Assembly: GCA_027619595.1 (NCBI GenBank)
Contig: JAQCHP010000048.1
Location: 1 to 32,693 of the forward strand
DNA: 32,693 nucleotides
Direction: 5' to 3'
Source: Planctomycetota bacterium
GTDB taxonomy: Bacteria; Planctomycetota; Planctomycetia; Pirellulales; Pirellulaceae
The notes below the pieces were generated by a model that was given only the letters and a program-made list of their open reading frames with translations, was not told where the DNA came from and searched no databases. Positions 8,916 to 18,184 of the stretch are shown here, one piece after another (position 1 is the first letter of the stretch; every line of letters begins with the position of its first letter). The position numbers and the translations under genes are program-made.

Positions 8916-9794
8916 ATGAACCGACGAGAACCGACGGACAGCGCCATGAAGAGTTGGAACAGCGTCGCGATTGTCGGGGTGGGACTCCTGGGCGGGTCGA
9001 TCGGGTTAGGGCTTTTGCGCCGACAACTTACGACTCGCGTGATTGGCATCGGGCGGAACGAAACGAGTTTACGACGGGCACGTGACCTGGGGGCTATTAC
9101 CGAGTTCGCCACCGAATGGGACCACGAGCGGGAGTTACCTGATCTGGTAATCGTCTGTACTCCTGTGGGAACGGTGGCCCGAATCGTGCTGGAATTTGCC
9201 CGGCGAGCGAACGATCGAGTGGTAATTACCGATGTCGGCAGCACGAAAGTTGAGATCCTGCAGTCGATTGCAGCTGGATGGCCTGGGGGACCGGCGCAGT
9301 TTATCGGCAGTCATCCGCTGGCAGGAAGTGACAAGACGGGTCCGGAACACGCCGATGCCAATCTACTGCAGGGACGAACGGTCGTCGTCACTCCGGAAAC
9401 AGCGACTCCCGCTCATGCCACGGACGAAGTTACGAGCCTGTGGACCGAATTGGGTGCACGTGTGCACGTAATGACGGCGGATGAACACGATCGGGCATTG
9501 GCCTGGGTCAGCCATTTGCCACATGTCGTCGCGGCAGCCCTGGCGGCGGTCACGCCGATTGAGCATCTGCCACTCGCTGCCAGTGGTTGGCGAGATACGA
9601 CGCGCATTGCCGGAGGAGACACTTCGTTGTGGAGTCAAATCGTGGCCAGCAATCGAGAAAATCTACAGTTCACGCTCGAAGCGATCCAACAGCGTCTGCA
9701 AGAGCTGAACCAGGCATTATTACACAACGATCCTACCATTTGGGAACGTCTTTTGAACGAAGGAAGGGAACGTCGTGACTCTGTGGCAGATTGA
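8916..9794 (+). CDS. tyrA: Prephenate/arogenate dehydrogenase
   Basis: A 292-residue enzyme that oxidatively decarboxylates prephenate or arogenate in tyrosine synthesis. The Rossmann glycine loop GVGLLGGS is at residues 21-28, the substrate region GSHPLAGSDKTGPEHA carries the conserved His, and SHLPHVVAAAL supplies the second conserved His. After the second beta strand the sequence reads GIGRNE, where NAD-dependent enzymes usually have Asp; this hints at NADP use, but only as inference. The ATG at 8916 has GGGGA 6 bases upstream and is preferred to a TTG at 8871 and to a second ATG at 8946. The 3' end overlaps purL by 20 bp, which suggests translational coupling. It is transcribed divergently from the F-like gene. 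Confidence 0.92.
   Translation: MNRREPTDSAMKSWNSVAIVGVGLLGGSIGLGLLRRQLTTRVIGIGRNETSLRRARDLGAITEFATEWDHERELPDLVIVCTPVGTVARIVLEFARRANDRVVITDVGSTKVEILQSIAAGWPGGPAQFIGSHPLAGSDKTGPEHADANLLQGRTVVVTPETATPAHATDEVTSLWTELGARVHVMTADEHDRALAWVSHLPHVVAAALAAVTPIEHLPLAASGWRDTTRIAGGDTSLWSQIVASNRENLQFTLEAIQQRLQELNQALLHNDPTIWERLLNEGRERRDSVAD
9761..9768 (+). promoter_or_regulatory. Ribosome binding site fixing the purL GTG start
   Basis: The run AGGAAGGG lies inside the last codons of tyrA, 6 bases before the GTG at 9775. It is the only good site near the beginning of the purL frame and supports a GTG start that overlaps tyrA. Confidence 0.7.
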
Positions 9795-12700
9795 AATCCG
9801 AACGCTTGCGGGTCAGCTTGACCGAGAAGCAGAACGCATTGCGACCGAGGCTCGCGAAATGGGAATCGAGGATTCCCTCCGGATTGCCACGCGCAGGGGG
9901 TTCTTATTGGAGGGGAATGTATCAATTGACGACCTTCGGACAACGGTCTGTCCATTGCTAGTTGATCCGCTGACCGAAGAGGTGCAAATCGACGCTGTTG
10001 GGAGTACCGTTTGGCAAGCGCCCCCGTGGCAAGACGCAGCGATGGTGTACGTGATTCCGCTGCCGGGGGTCATGGATCCGGTGGCGCAATCGACGGAGCA
10101 GGCTCTGTGTCATCGTGGACTCGACGTGGCGACGATGCGAACGTTTCGTCGCTATTGGGTGGGCAAGCTTTCGGCTGAGCAAAGGGAGCGACTTGCAGCG
10201 CGACTGCTGTTTAACGCTTCGATTGAACAAGCGGTTCATGGGCCGCTACAACTCGACCGTTTGGACTCGGGCGTATCCTATCGATTTCAACGCATCGAAA
10301 TACCCCTGCGGGCGTCGACCAGCGACGATCAACTCGTACACCTCAGTCGCGAGGGGCAATTGTCGTTGTCCCTGATTGAAATGCAAACGATCCGCCAACA
10401 TTTTTGCGAGCTTGACCGCGATCCTACCGACGTCGAACTGGAAACGATAGCCCAAACGTGGAGCGAGCATTGCAGCCACAAGACCCTGGGCGGCCGCATC
10501 CGTTACACCGACGAAAATGGAACACGCCAGTTCGAAAGTATGCTCAAAGAGACAATCTTCGCCGCCACGCAGCAAATCCGCTCCCGCCCAGGAACTGCTG
10601 ATTGGTGCGTCAGTGTTTTTAAGGACAACGCGGGGATCATCGAATTTGACGACGAGTATTGCGTAACGTTCAAAGTTGAAACTCACAATCATCCGTCGGC
10701 AATTGAACCGTATGGCGGCGCGAATACCGGAATGGGCGGAGTGCTGCGCGATACGCTCGGCACGGGACTCGGCGCGAAACCGATCGCCAGCACCGATGTA
10801 TTTTGCTTCGCTCCTCCCAACATGCGACAAGCGGACATCCCGGCCGGAGTATTGCATCCACGGCGAGTCATGCGGGGAGTCGTGGCGGGAGTGCGTGACT
10901 ATGGCAACCGCATGGGAATTCCTACCGTAAACGGAGCTGTCTACTTCGATCCAAGGTACCTGGCAAATCCCTTGGTCTATTGTGGATCAGTCGGTTTGCT
11001 ACCGCGAACTGCCGTCCCCAAACAACCGATGACCGGTGACTGGATCGTTTCCTTGGGCGGAAAGACGGGGCGGGACGGCATTCACGGAGCCACTTTCAGC
11101 TCCATCGAGCTCACCAGTGAAAGTGAAACGATTTCTGGTGGATCGGTGCAAATTGGCAATGCCATCACAGAAAAAATGTTGATGGACGTCCAACTTGCCG
11201 CCCGAGATCGAAAGTTGTTTCATGCAGTAACGGACTGTGGCGCAGGAGGGTATTCCAGTGCCGTAGGAGAAATGGGCGCTGAGTTGGGTGCTGAGGTTTG
11301 GCTCGACAAGATCCCCACCAAGTACAGTGGCCTCAGTTATACGGAACTTTGGATTTCCGAAGCGCAGGAACGAATGGTGTTGGCCGTACCTGCCGTCACG
11401 TGGGACGAGTTCCATGCGTTGGCCAGTTCCGAAGGAGTGGAAGCAACGATCATCGGCCGATTTACCGACACCCATCGTTTAGTCCTGAAGTACGATTCGG
11501 ATCAAGTCGCGGACCTTTCGATGGAGTTCTTACACGATGGCCGTCCGCCGGTCGTGCGCGAAGCAACCTATCGATCGATTCCACCGGAGCGCCTGAAACT
11601 AAACACAATCCCCGTTACGAATCGTGAGAACGAACCGACGATTCGGCCGGCAGAAGCCGCCCTCTTGGGACTTTTAGGAAGCTGGAATATCGCCAGTAAG
11701 CACTGGATAATTCGTCAGTATGACCACGAGGTCCAGGGAGGCAGCGTCATCAAACCGATGGTCGGATTCGACGGTCCCAGTGACGCAGCGGTGGTCCGAC
11801 CACGACTCGCATCACGTCAGGGGCTTGTCATTGCGTGTGGCATGAATCCTGCCTATGGCGACCTGGACCCTTACCATATGGCCGCCTGCGCAATTGATGA
11901 AGCGGTACGGAACTGTGTCGCCGTTGGTGCTGACCCGGATCGAATCGCCATTCTCGACAATTTTTGTTGGGGGAACACGCAACGTCCGGAAACACTGGGA
12001 TCGCTGGTTCGAGCAGCCCTGGCGTGTCACGACGTGGCCATCGCTTTCGGCACCCCATTTATCAGTGGCAAGGACAGTCTCAACAATGAATTCACTTATC
12101 AGGACTCCGATGGACAAAGTCAAACGCTCACCATTCCGCCCTCCTTACTCATCAGTGCTGTGGGCCAAATCGATGACGTTCAACGATGTGTGACGATGGA
12201 CGCCAAGGAACCTGGCAACGAGTTATACCTGGTAGGTACCACCAAGCTACACTTTGGCGGCGCTCATTACACGCAACTTCGAAAGGGGACCGGAGGGATC
12301 GTGCCTCAAGTGGATACGCAACACGCGCTGGCCACATTTCGCGGAATGCATGCTGCCATCCACGCAGGACTGGTTCGTGCCTGTCACGACTTGAGCGAAG
12401 GGGGTCTGGCGGTGGCCGCTGCTGAGATGGCGTTCGCCGGGCGACACGGGATTCAACTCGAATTTACCGACAAAATGTACGCCGACTGGGGGGCTCCCAC
12501 GTCCGCGCGGCTTGAGCCTTGGGAAATTCTGTTATTTTCGGAGTCCCCTTCGCGGTTCCTCTGTGAGGTCTCGCCCCTTCAATCCGAGGCATTTCGGCAG
12601 GCGTTCCATGGGACCAGCGTTTGCCGGATCGGGAAAATTACCCAGGAACCACGTTTGCGACTCACTTCGGTCGAACCCAATTCGGATCCACCTACCGGAA

Positions 12701-12813
12701 ACGGTTCTAAAACCCAATCCGATACAAGCCGAATTTTGATCGACCTACCGATCGAAGACCTTCGCCAAGCGTGGCACCAACCGCTCGATTTCGACACTAC
12801 CGAAGTTGCCTAA
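9775..12813 (+). CDS. purL: Phosphoribosylformylglycinamidine synthase, tandem PurS-PurL fusion
   Basis: A 1012-residue synthetase subunit that converts FGAR to FGAM with ATP and ammonia, the fourth step of purine synthesis. Residues ~1-75 and ~88-158 each look like a PurS unit (IEIRTLAGQLDREAE... and VYVIPLPGVMDPVAQ...). The PurL core follows, with the conserved WSEHCSHKT (His232, His235), the ATP/FGAR-binding segment KVETHNHPSAIEPYGGANTG, FGTPFISGKDSL and ACHDLSEGGLAVAAAEMA. Typical small PurL is about 740 residues and typical large PurL about 1300 with a glutaminase. This protein has the N-terminal region of the large form but no glutaminase, which is supplied by the next gene, purQ. It starts with GTG inside tyrA. 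Confidence 0.93.
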   Translation: MTLWQIEIRTLAGQLDREAERIATEAREMGIEDSLRIATRRGFLLEGNVSIDDLRTTVCPLLVDPLTEEVQIDAVGSTVWQAPPWQDAAMVYVIPLPGVMDPVAQSTEQALCHRGLDVATMRTFRRYWVGKLSAEQRERLAARLLFNASIEQAVHGPLQLDRLDSGVSYRFQRIEIPLRASTSDDQLVHLSREGQLSLSLIEMQTIRQHFCELDRDPTDVELETIAQTWSEHCSHKTLGGRIRYTDENGTRQFESMLKETIFAATQQIRSRPGTADWCVSVFKDNAGIIEFDDEYCVTFKVETHNHPSAIEPYGGANTGMGGVLRDTLGTGLGAKPIASTDVFCFAPPNMRQADIPAGVLHPRRVMRGVVAGVRDYGNRMGIPTVNGAVYFDPRYLANPLVYCGSVGLLPRTAVPKQPMTGDWIVSLGGKTGRDGIHGATFSSIELTSESETISGGSVQIGNAITEKMLMDVQLAARDRKLFHAVTDCGAGGYSSAVGEMGAELGAEVWLDKIPTKYSGLSYTELWISEAQERMVLAVPAVTWDEFHALASSEGVEATIIGRFTDTHRLVLKYDSDQVADLSMEFLHDGRPPVVREATYRSIPPERLKLNTIPVTNRENEPTIRPAEAALLGLLGSWNIASKHWIIRQYDHEVQGGSVIKPMVGFDGPSDAAVVRPRLASRQGLVIACGMNPAYGDLDPYHMAACAIDEAVRNCVAVGADPDRIAILDNFCWGNTQRPETLGSLVRAALACHDVAIAFGTPFISGKDSLNNEFTYQDSDGQSQTLTIPPSLLISAVGQIDDVQRCVTMDAKEPGNELYLVGTTKLHFGGAHYTQLRKGTGGIVPQVDTQHALATFRGMHAAIHAGLVRACHDLSEGGLAVAAAEMAFAGRHGIQLEFTDKMYADWGAPTSARLEPWEILLFSESPSRFLCEVSPLQSEAFRQAFHGTSVCRIGKITQEPRLRLTSVEPNSDPPTGNGSKTQSDTSRILIDLPIEDLRQAWHQPLDFDTTEVA

Positions 12814-12891
12814 CGTGCGGTAATGTGGTCTTTGACATAAGTTTTTTGATAGAAACCATTCATTCGTGATGCCGGAAGGAAAATTTGAGGC

Positions 12892-13692
12892 ATGGCCGCA
12901 CCGCGTGTAATTGTTTTGCGTGCACCGGGCACGAACTGTGATGAAGAGACTGCGTACGCGTTCGAATTGGCTGGTGCAATTGCCCGACGGGTTCATGTGC
13001 ATCAGTTACTCGAGCGCCCAGCAATTTTGGATGAATTCCAGGTTCTTTGTCTTCCGGGCGGTTTTAGTTATGGGGACGACATTGGCGCTGGCAGGATCCT
13101 GGCCGACCAACTGCAGTTGGGACTCGCAGAAGCAGTGCAACAGTTCCATGCACGCGACACGCTGATACTCGGAATCTGCAACGGATTTCAAGTTTTGTTA
13201 CAGACAGGTCTCCTGGTATCACAAACGCCCCGACGAACCGCCAGTTTGACCTGGAACGATGGTGGGCGGTTTGAGGATCGCTGGGTCCGGTTGCAAGTTA
13301 AGTCCAACAAGAGCGTCTTCTTGAACGGATTGGACACCATGGAGTTGCCTATCGCACATGCCGAAGGCAAATTGATTCTGGCTGACACGCAAGTCGTGAA
13401 CAACCTGACTCAAAAGGACCAAATCGCCCTGTGTTATACCCAAGTTGGTGATCAACAAGGCAACAATCACAACGACGTTGCGGGAGAAATCTTGCCCTAT
13501 CCGATCAATCCCAATGGTTCCATGGGAAATATCGCTGGACTGTGCGACGAAACGGGCCGGGTGCTAGGACTCATGCCACATCCAGAACGTTTCTTAGACC
13601 CTCTGCATCATCCACGTTGGACCCGGTTCAAGTCTCCGCCATTACCGGTGGGGCGCGTCCTGTTTGAAAACGCGACGCGGTACTTCGCTTAG
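12892..13692 (+). CDS. purQ: Phosphoribosylformylglycinamidine synthase glutaminase subunit
   Basis: A 266-residue class I glutamine amidotransferase that delivers ammonia to PurL. The opening RAPGTNCDEETAYAFELAG, the LPGGFSYGDDIGAG block, the nucleophile loop GICNGFQVL with its catalytic Cys, and the His-Glu pair in LMPHPERF are all present. Length is near the family norm of 220-270. The ATG lies 78 bp downstream of purL, with GGAAGGA about 11 bases upstream and GAGG immediately adjacent. Being next to the PurS-PurL fusion, it completes the FGAM synthase complex, so no separate purS gene would be needed. Confidence 0.94.
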   Translation: MAAPRVIVLRAPGTNCDEETAYAFELAGAIARRVHVHQLLERPAILDEFQVLCLPGGFSYGDDIGAGRILADQLQLGLAEAVQQFHARDTLILGICNGFQVLLQTGLLVSQTPRRTASLTWNDGGRFEDRWVRLQVKSNKSVFLNGLDTMELPIAHAEGKLILADTQVVNNLTQKDQIALCYTQVGDQQGNNHNDVAGEILPYPINPNGSMGNIAGLCDETGRVLGLMPHPERFLDPLHHPRWTRFKSPPLPVGRVLFENATRYFA

Positions 13693-13762
13693 AGTCGCGG
13701 GCAACCGCAAGAGTTTGCCTTGTCACGCAATCGCACAAACACAACGAAGGCGGACTTCGACC

Positions 13763-14314
13763 ATGGCCACGCAACCCCGCCCAACCCATTCGCTGCCATC
13801 GCCCAGCGAGCATCCCGATCGAATTATCGTGATCTACGACGGACAGTGCCGTTTTTGTCGTGCGGGTGTCGAGCAATTATGGCATTGGGATTGGTGGCAC
13901 AAGTTGTCCTTCATTTCTCTGCATGAAGCGGAAGTCACGCGACGCTGGCCCCAATTGACCCACGCACAACTGATGGAACAAATGTATATTGTGACGCCGG
14001 ACGGCGCATGCCTGGGCGGCGCGAGCGCGGTCCGCTTTTTGGCGCGATATCTGCCGATTTTATGGCCCATGGCTCCTTGGATGCATCTTCCAGGCACACT
14101 CCCCATTTGGCAATTTTTGTACGGAATTGTCGCGAGATCGCGGTATCGCCTCGCAGGTCGGATTGCCGAGAATTGCGACGAAGGAACTTGCTCAGTGCAC
14201 CTTGGTAAACACGGATCGCACGCGGTTGGCGGGCAGTCGATTCAGAAGGAAAGGCTCGCCCAGGAGGCAGCGTCCAAGGCAACACAAACGATGAGCCAGC
14301 CCCCTCACGATTGA
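13763..14314 (+). CDS. DCC-family thiol-disulfide oxidoreductase-like protein (DUF393)
   Basis: A 183-residue protein opening with the DUF393 hallmark: IIVIYDGQCRFCRAG, a D-G-x-C-x-x-C thioredoxin-like redox pair near residues 27-32. The family also has the downstream region (YIVTPDGACLGGASAVRFLARYLP) seen here. The C-terminal half contains a hydrophobic stretch and ends in a polar tail. Function in the family is poorly defined; a redox role is inferred from CxxC. ATG at 13763 is chosen over an upstream start at 13664 that would overlap purQ and add a non-conserved Arg-rich stretch. It sits between purQ and a serine acetyltransferase gene, whose cysteine pathway fits loosely with thiol chemistry. 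Confidence 0.82.
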   Translation: MATQPRPTHSLPSPSEHPDRIIVIYDGQCRFCRAGVEQLWHWDWWHKLSFISLHEAEVTRRWPQLTHAQLMEQMYIVTPDGACLGGASAVRFLARYLPILWPMAPWMHLPGTLPIWQFLYGIVARSRYRLAGRIAENCDEGTCSVHLGKHGSHAVGGQSIQKERLAQEAASKATQTMSQPPHD

Positions 14315-14565
14315 CCCTTGATGACGTCCCGCCATGCTACCGCTGGCATAGCGGCACTAGCTCGTTCTTCGCCACGATTCAAACGTTCGGTTGGCTCGCC
14401 GCCCGACCACGAGCGAATTGCCCTGGCGAAGCTGACGAAAAGCTGAATTTCGGAAACCGGGTAGACCGAAGAGGGTAAAGGCTTGCCTTTGCAATTCGGG
14501 GCCCTTAGCATCACAGCAAGGCATCGGAACACTCAAAAAGCTTATCTGGCCTGGAAAGGTCTGTC

Positions 14566-15600
14566 ATGGCGTCCGACTTTCGACTCAAGGAACAACTTCC
14601 GAATCTCACCAATGAAATCGTCCGCACCTATTCGGAAGTCGGTACGATCAACCATCTGGGGCACTGTCCGCTGCCAAATTATGAGATGGTTGTTTCGTCG
14701 CTCGACGACTTGCGAGAGATCATTTTTCCGGGCTACCGACGGCGCGAAGGATTGCATATAGGTAACATTACGTACCACGTTGGCGATTTGATTGATGGAC
14801 TGCACGATCGGCTCACCACCCAGATCGCTCGGGCACTGCGTCACGAAGATCGAGTACGGCCCGACGACGAACAAGCGATGAAGGAACGATCCGGGGGGAG
14901 CGACCAATCATCCTCTCGGGATCGCGTCGACTCCTGTGGCCGGGAAGAGGACACGGACTACGATGCCAAGGGACAGGCGATCACGATTGAATTCCTCAAG
15001 CGAATCCCCCAAATCCGTCGGCAGCTTGCGCTCGACGTGCGAGCCGCCTATGACGGCGACCCGGCGTGCCACAGTTTGGACGAGGTAATCTTCTGCTACC
15101 CAGGCCTCGAGGCGATTACAGTTTTTCGAATCGCGCACGAACTACGCAACCTGAACGTTCCGTTGATCCCCCGCATGATGAGCGAATATGCCCATCACCG
15201 AACGGGGATCGACATCAACCCTGGCGCAACGATCGGTGAACGTTTTTTCATCGACCATGGGACTGGGGTTGTGATCGGGGAAACCTGTGAGATTGGCGAA
15301 CGAGTCAAGATTTATCAGGGGGTTACGTTGGGCGCACTGAGCTTCCCCACCGATGGCGCGGGGAATCTCTTGCGGGGACATAAGCGTCACCCGACGATCG
15401 GAGACCGGGTCGTCATTTACGCAAATGCCACGGTGCTCGGCGGAAAAACCGTGGTCGGCCACGATTCGGTCATCGGTTCGAGCGTTTGGTTGACGGAAAG
15501 TGTGGACCCTCATACGACCGTGCTGCTGGAAAAACCAAAGTTGCGACTGCGGTCCGACCAGCCCGACGAATGGAAGCCCGAAATGAACTACCAGATTTAG
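14566..15600 (+). CDS. cysE: Serine O-acetyltransferase, EpsC type
   Basis: A 344-residue enzyme that acetylates L-serine, the first step of cysteine synthesis. The N-terminal helical half (residues 1-170) contains a charged, probably disordered insert around 105-130 ([15 protein letters not shown]). The C-terminal half is a left-handed beta-helix of hexapeptide repeats ([45 protein letters not shown]), with the catalytic FIDHGTG His and the acetyl-CoA-binding [19 protein letters not shown] region. The extended N terminus matches the longer EpsC-like form more than E. coli CysE (about 273 residues). ATG at 14566 follows GGAAAGG. The 251-bp gap upstream shows no riboswitch that I can recognise. 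Confidence 0.9.
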   Translation: MASDFRLKEQLPNLTNEIVRTYSEVGTINHLGHCPLPNYEMVVSSLDDLREIIFPGYRRREGLHIGNITYHVGDLIDGLHDRLTTQIARALRHEDRVRPDDEQAMKERSGGSDQSSSRDRVDSCGREEDTDYDAKGQAITIEFLKRIPQIRRQLALDVRAAYDGDPACHSLDEVIFCYPGLEAITVFRIAHELRNLNVPLIPRMMSEYAHHRTGIDINPGATIGERFFIDHGTGVVIGETCEIGERVKIYQGVTLGALSFPTDGAGNLLRGHKRHPTIGDRVVIYANATVLGGKTVVGHDSVIGSSVWLTESVDPHTTVLLEKPKLRLRSDQPDEWKPEMNYQI

Positions 15601-15683
15601 GAGCTACGGTACCCTTTCCGCATGAATTCGTTATCCTGATCTGTTTGGACGACAAATTCGTGAAACGGACAAGGAATTGTGCC

Positions 15684-17324
15684 ATGGCGTCAATTGTCCC
15701 CCTGCGACGCGCGTTGATGAGCGTTAGCAATAAAGAGGGGTTGGTGGAGTTTGCCACTCAGCTGGCGTCTTGGGACGTGCAGATTTACAGTACGGGGGGC
15801 ACGGCGCACGCGCTGCGGGAGGCCGGTCTCGCGGTCCAGGACATTGCTCCGTACACCGGATTTCCCGCCATCTTGGACGGTCGGGTGAAGACGCTCCACC
15901 CCAAAATCTTCGGTGGAATCCTGGCACGTCGCGACCGCCTCGATCATCTCAAGACACTGGAAGAACATGGAATCTTGGCGTGGGACCTCGTCGTAGTCAA
16001 TCTGTACCCGTTTGAGGCGACCGTAGCGCGCGAAGGAACGACGGAAGCGGAGGCGATCGAACAGATCGACGTGGGTGGGCCGAGCATGATTCGGGCTGCT
16101 GCCAAGAATTTTGCCGCAGTCACCGTAGCGACGTCCCCGGGTGATTACGCTCCGATCCTGGCAGAATTGACCCAACATCAGGGGACCACTTCGACGTTGC
16201 GTCGCCACCTTGCGGCCCGAGCCTTCCAGCATACATGTCAGTATGACGAGTTGATCGCGGGGTATTTCCAGCGACAACTGACCGCAACCGATCTACCCAG
16301 TGCGCAGCCCGATGTGGCGGACGGACCGGACGAAACAATCTTCCCCCGTCGACTCCAATTGGAATTGACGCGTTATTCGCCTCCCTTGCGGTACGGCGAA
16401 AACCCGCATCAACGTGCGGCTGCATATCAATTCTCAACGCGCGACCCACAAACTACCGCCGTGCCCGGGATCCTCGCCGCAAAAAAACTGCACGGTAAAG
16501 AATTGTCGTATAACAACCTGCTCGACCTGGACAGTGCTTGGAGAATCGCAGGGGGGCTCCCGGATCGGTCGGTTTCGGTCATTAAACACAACAATCCTTG
16601 CGGTGCCGCATCTTCTGCACGATTGGCCGATGCGATGCAAAATGCGCTCGATGGCGACCCGGTGAGCGCTTTTGGTTCGATCATCGGCACCAATTCTGTG
16701 TTCGACGAAGCGACCGCGCAAATCCTCACCGCACCGGGTCTCTTTGTGGAAGCGATCGTGGCACCGGAATTCGAGCCGCGAGCGTTGGAAATCCTCACCA
16801 CACAGACGAAATGGAAACAAAATGTACGTTTGTTGACCGCCGTACATTCAACCCCCATGTATCGAACGGACCTGGAATTTCGGTCGATCCAAGGTGGCAT
16901 GCTCATACAGGAATCCGACGAGTCCGACGATTGCATCGACGACTGGCGAGTTGTTACCACCACTTCGCCCGAGAGGTCTGACTGGGAGGAATTGCGATTC
17001 GCCTGGCGGATGGTTCGTGCGGTGAAGTCCAATGCCATCGTCGTCACGCGAAACCGGGCGCTCTGTGGAGTCGGTGCTGGCCAGATGAGCCGAGTCGACT
17101 CGGTTGAGATTTCGCTCCGCAAGGCGGGCGACCGAGCTTCCGGCGCCTTCTTGGCTTCGGATGCATTTTTTCCGTTTGATGACTCCATCCATCACGCAGC
17201 ACGTCACGGCATTCGCGCCATCATCCAGCCAGGTGGATCGAAGCGGGATGATGAGGTTGTCCAAGCGTGTAACCAACACGGTATGGCGATGGTCTTTACC
17301 GGCCGCCGCCATTTCCGACACTAA
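15684..17324 (+). CDS. purH: Bifunctional AICAR transformylase / IMP cyclohydrolase
   Basis: A 546-residue enzyme catalysing the last two steps to IMP. The N-terminal MGS-like cyclohydrolase domain shows [46 protein letters not shown] and [11 protein letters not shown]. The transformylase domain shows [25 protein letters not shown], the catalytic [18 protein letters not shown], and [12 protein letters not shown] near the C terminus. ATG at 15684 has AAGGA 8 bases upstream. An in-frame upstream extension overlaps the serine acetyltransferase gene and is not family-like. The stop is only 14 bp before trpC. Confidence 0.95.
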   Translation: MASIVPLRRALMSVSNKEGLVEFATQLASWDVQIYSTGGTAHALREAGLAVQDIAPYTGFPAILDGRVKTLHPKIFGGILARRDRLDHLKTLEEHGILAWDLVVVNLYPFEATVAREGTTEAEAIEQIDVGGPSMIRAAAKNFAAVTVATSPGDYAPILAELTQHQGTTSTLRRHLAARAFQHTCQYDELIAGYFQRQLTATDLPSAQPDVADGPDETIFPRRLQLELTRYSPPLRYGENPHQRAAAYQFSTRDPQTTAVPGILAAKKLHGKELSYNNLLDLDSAWRIAGGLPDRSVSVIKHNNPCGAASSARLADAMQNALDGDPVSAFGSIIGTNSVFDEATAQILTAPGLFVEAIVAPEFEPRALEILTTQTKWKQNVRLLTAVHSTPMYRTDLEFRSIQGGMLIQESDESDDCIDDWRVVTTTSPERSDWEELRFAWRMVRAVKSNAIVVTRNRALCGVGAGQMSRVDSVEISLRKAGDRASGAFLASDAFFPFDDSIHHAARHGIRAIIQPGGSKRDDEVVQACNQHGMAMVFTGRRHFRH

Positions 17325-17338
17325 TCGAATTAAAATCT

Positions 17339-18130
17339 ATGCCAGACACCATCTTGGATCGCATTGTCAAAACGAAGTTGCAAGAGATTGCCCGCGACCG
17401 CCAGGCACGCCCCGAAATCGAGTGGCGATCCGAGGCACGTGACGCCGCACCGCCTTTGGACTTTGCGGCTGCACTGGCGGCACCTGGCCCGGTCAAACTG
17501 ATTGCTGAAATCAAACGAGCAAGCCCATCCAAAGGGATCATCCGGGAAGACTTTGATCCCCCAACGATCGCTCGGATCTATGCCCAACACGGTGCTACCT
17601 GCATTAGTGTCCTGACCGACACGCCTTATTTCCAAGGATGTCTTGAACACCTTCGAGCAGTACGCCATGCCGTATCGACGCCACTCTTGCGCAAGGATTT
17701 TATTCTCGACACCTACCAACTGTGGCAGGCTCGCGCGGTGGGTGCCGACGCCGTTTTATTGATCGCCGAATGCCTGGATGATTGCCAATTGCGGAATCTG
17801 CACCAGGCGGCCATCGAGATGGGTATGAGTCCCCTGGTCGAGTGCTACGAACCGGAAAATGTCGAGCGTGCCCTGGACGCTGGTGCCACGTTGATTGGTA
17901 TTAACAACCGCAATCTGCACACATTCGAAATCGACTTAGAGCACACTCTGCGCATGCGCGAAAAAATACCCCGAGACTGTATTCTGGTGGGCGAAAGTGG
18001 CATCCACGGACCCGACGACTTAGAACGACTGGCCGCCGGAGGAGTGCAGGCCGTTCTGGTGGGGGAACATTTGATGGCCAGCCCTGACATTGGTGCGGCC
18101 GTCGATCGTCTGTTGCAGCGCCACGCCTAG
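17339..18130 (+). CDS. trpC: Indole-3-glycerol phosphate synthase
   Basis: A 263-residue TIM-barrel enzyme that closes CdRP to indole-3-glycerol phosphate in tryptophan synthesis. Diagnostic segments are LIAEIKRASPSKGIIREDFDP (catalytic Glu and Lys), ISVLTDTPYFQG, LLRKDFILDTYQ (catalytic Lys), GINNRNLHTFEID and LVGESGIHGPDDL. Length is standard. No clear ribosome binding site precedes the ATG, which lies 14 bp after purH, so translation may depend on coupling with purH. It stands apart from other trp genes in this window. Its 3' end faces der across a 54-bp gap with no convincing terminator. Confidence 0.95.
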   Translation: MPDTILDRIVKTKLQEIARDRQARPEIEWRSEARDAAPPLDFAAALAAPGPVKLIAEIKRASPSKGIIREDFDPPTIARIYAQHGATCISVLTDTPYFQGCLEHLRAVRHAVSTPLLRKDFILDTYQLWQARAVGADAVLLIAECLDDCQLRNLHQAAIEMGMSPLVECYEPENVERALDAGATLIGINNRNLHTFEIDLEHTLRMREKIPRDCILVGESGIHGPDDLERLAAGGVQAVLVGEHLMASPDIGAAVDRLLQRHA

Positions 18131-18184
18131 TCGACAAGACGCAGTCACTGTATTTCACCAGTCACTCCGTTTCGCCAGGGGGCG

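Noticed and set aside
10246-10857. 203-codon leftward open frame opposite purL
   Set aside because: Antisense to the conserved PurL core; its residue pattern is that expected from the complementary strand of the real gene.
14315-14565. Possible cysteine- or SAM-responsive riboswitch before the serine acetyltransferase gene
   Set aside because: I could not identify any known riboswitch core or a convincing stem arrangement in this 251-bp gap.
15486-15683. 66-codon upstream extension of purH
   Set aside because: It overlaps the 3' end of the serine acetyltransferase gene and is absent from the PurH family; ATG 15684 has AAGGA upstream and a family-like beginning.
16427-17188. 253-codon leftward open frame opposite purH
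   Set aside because: It lies entirely antisense to well-conserved purH, has Ser/Arg-rich shadow composition and no ribosome binding site.
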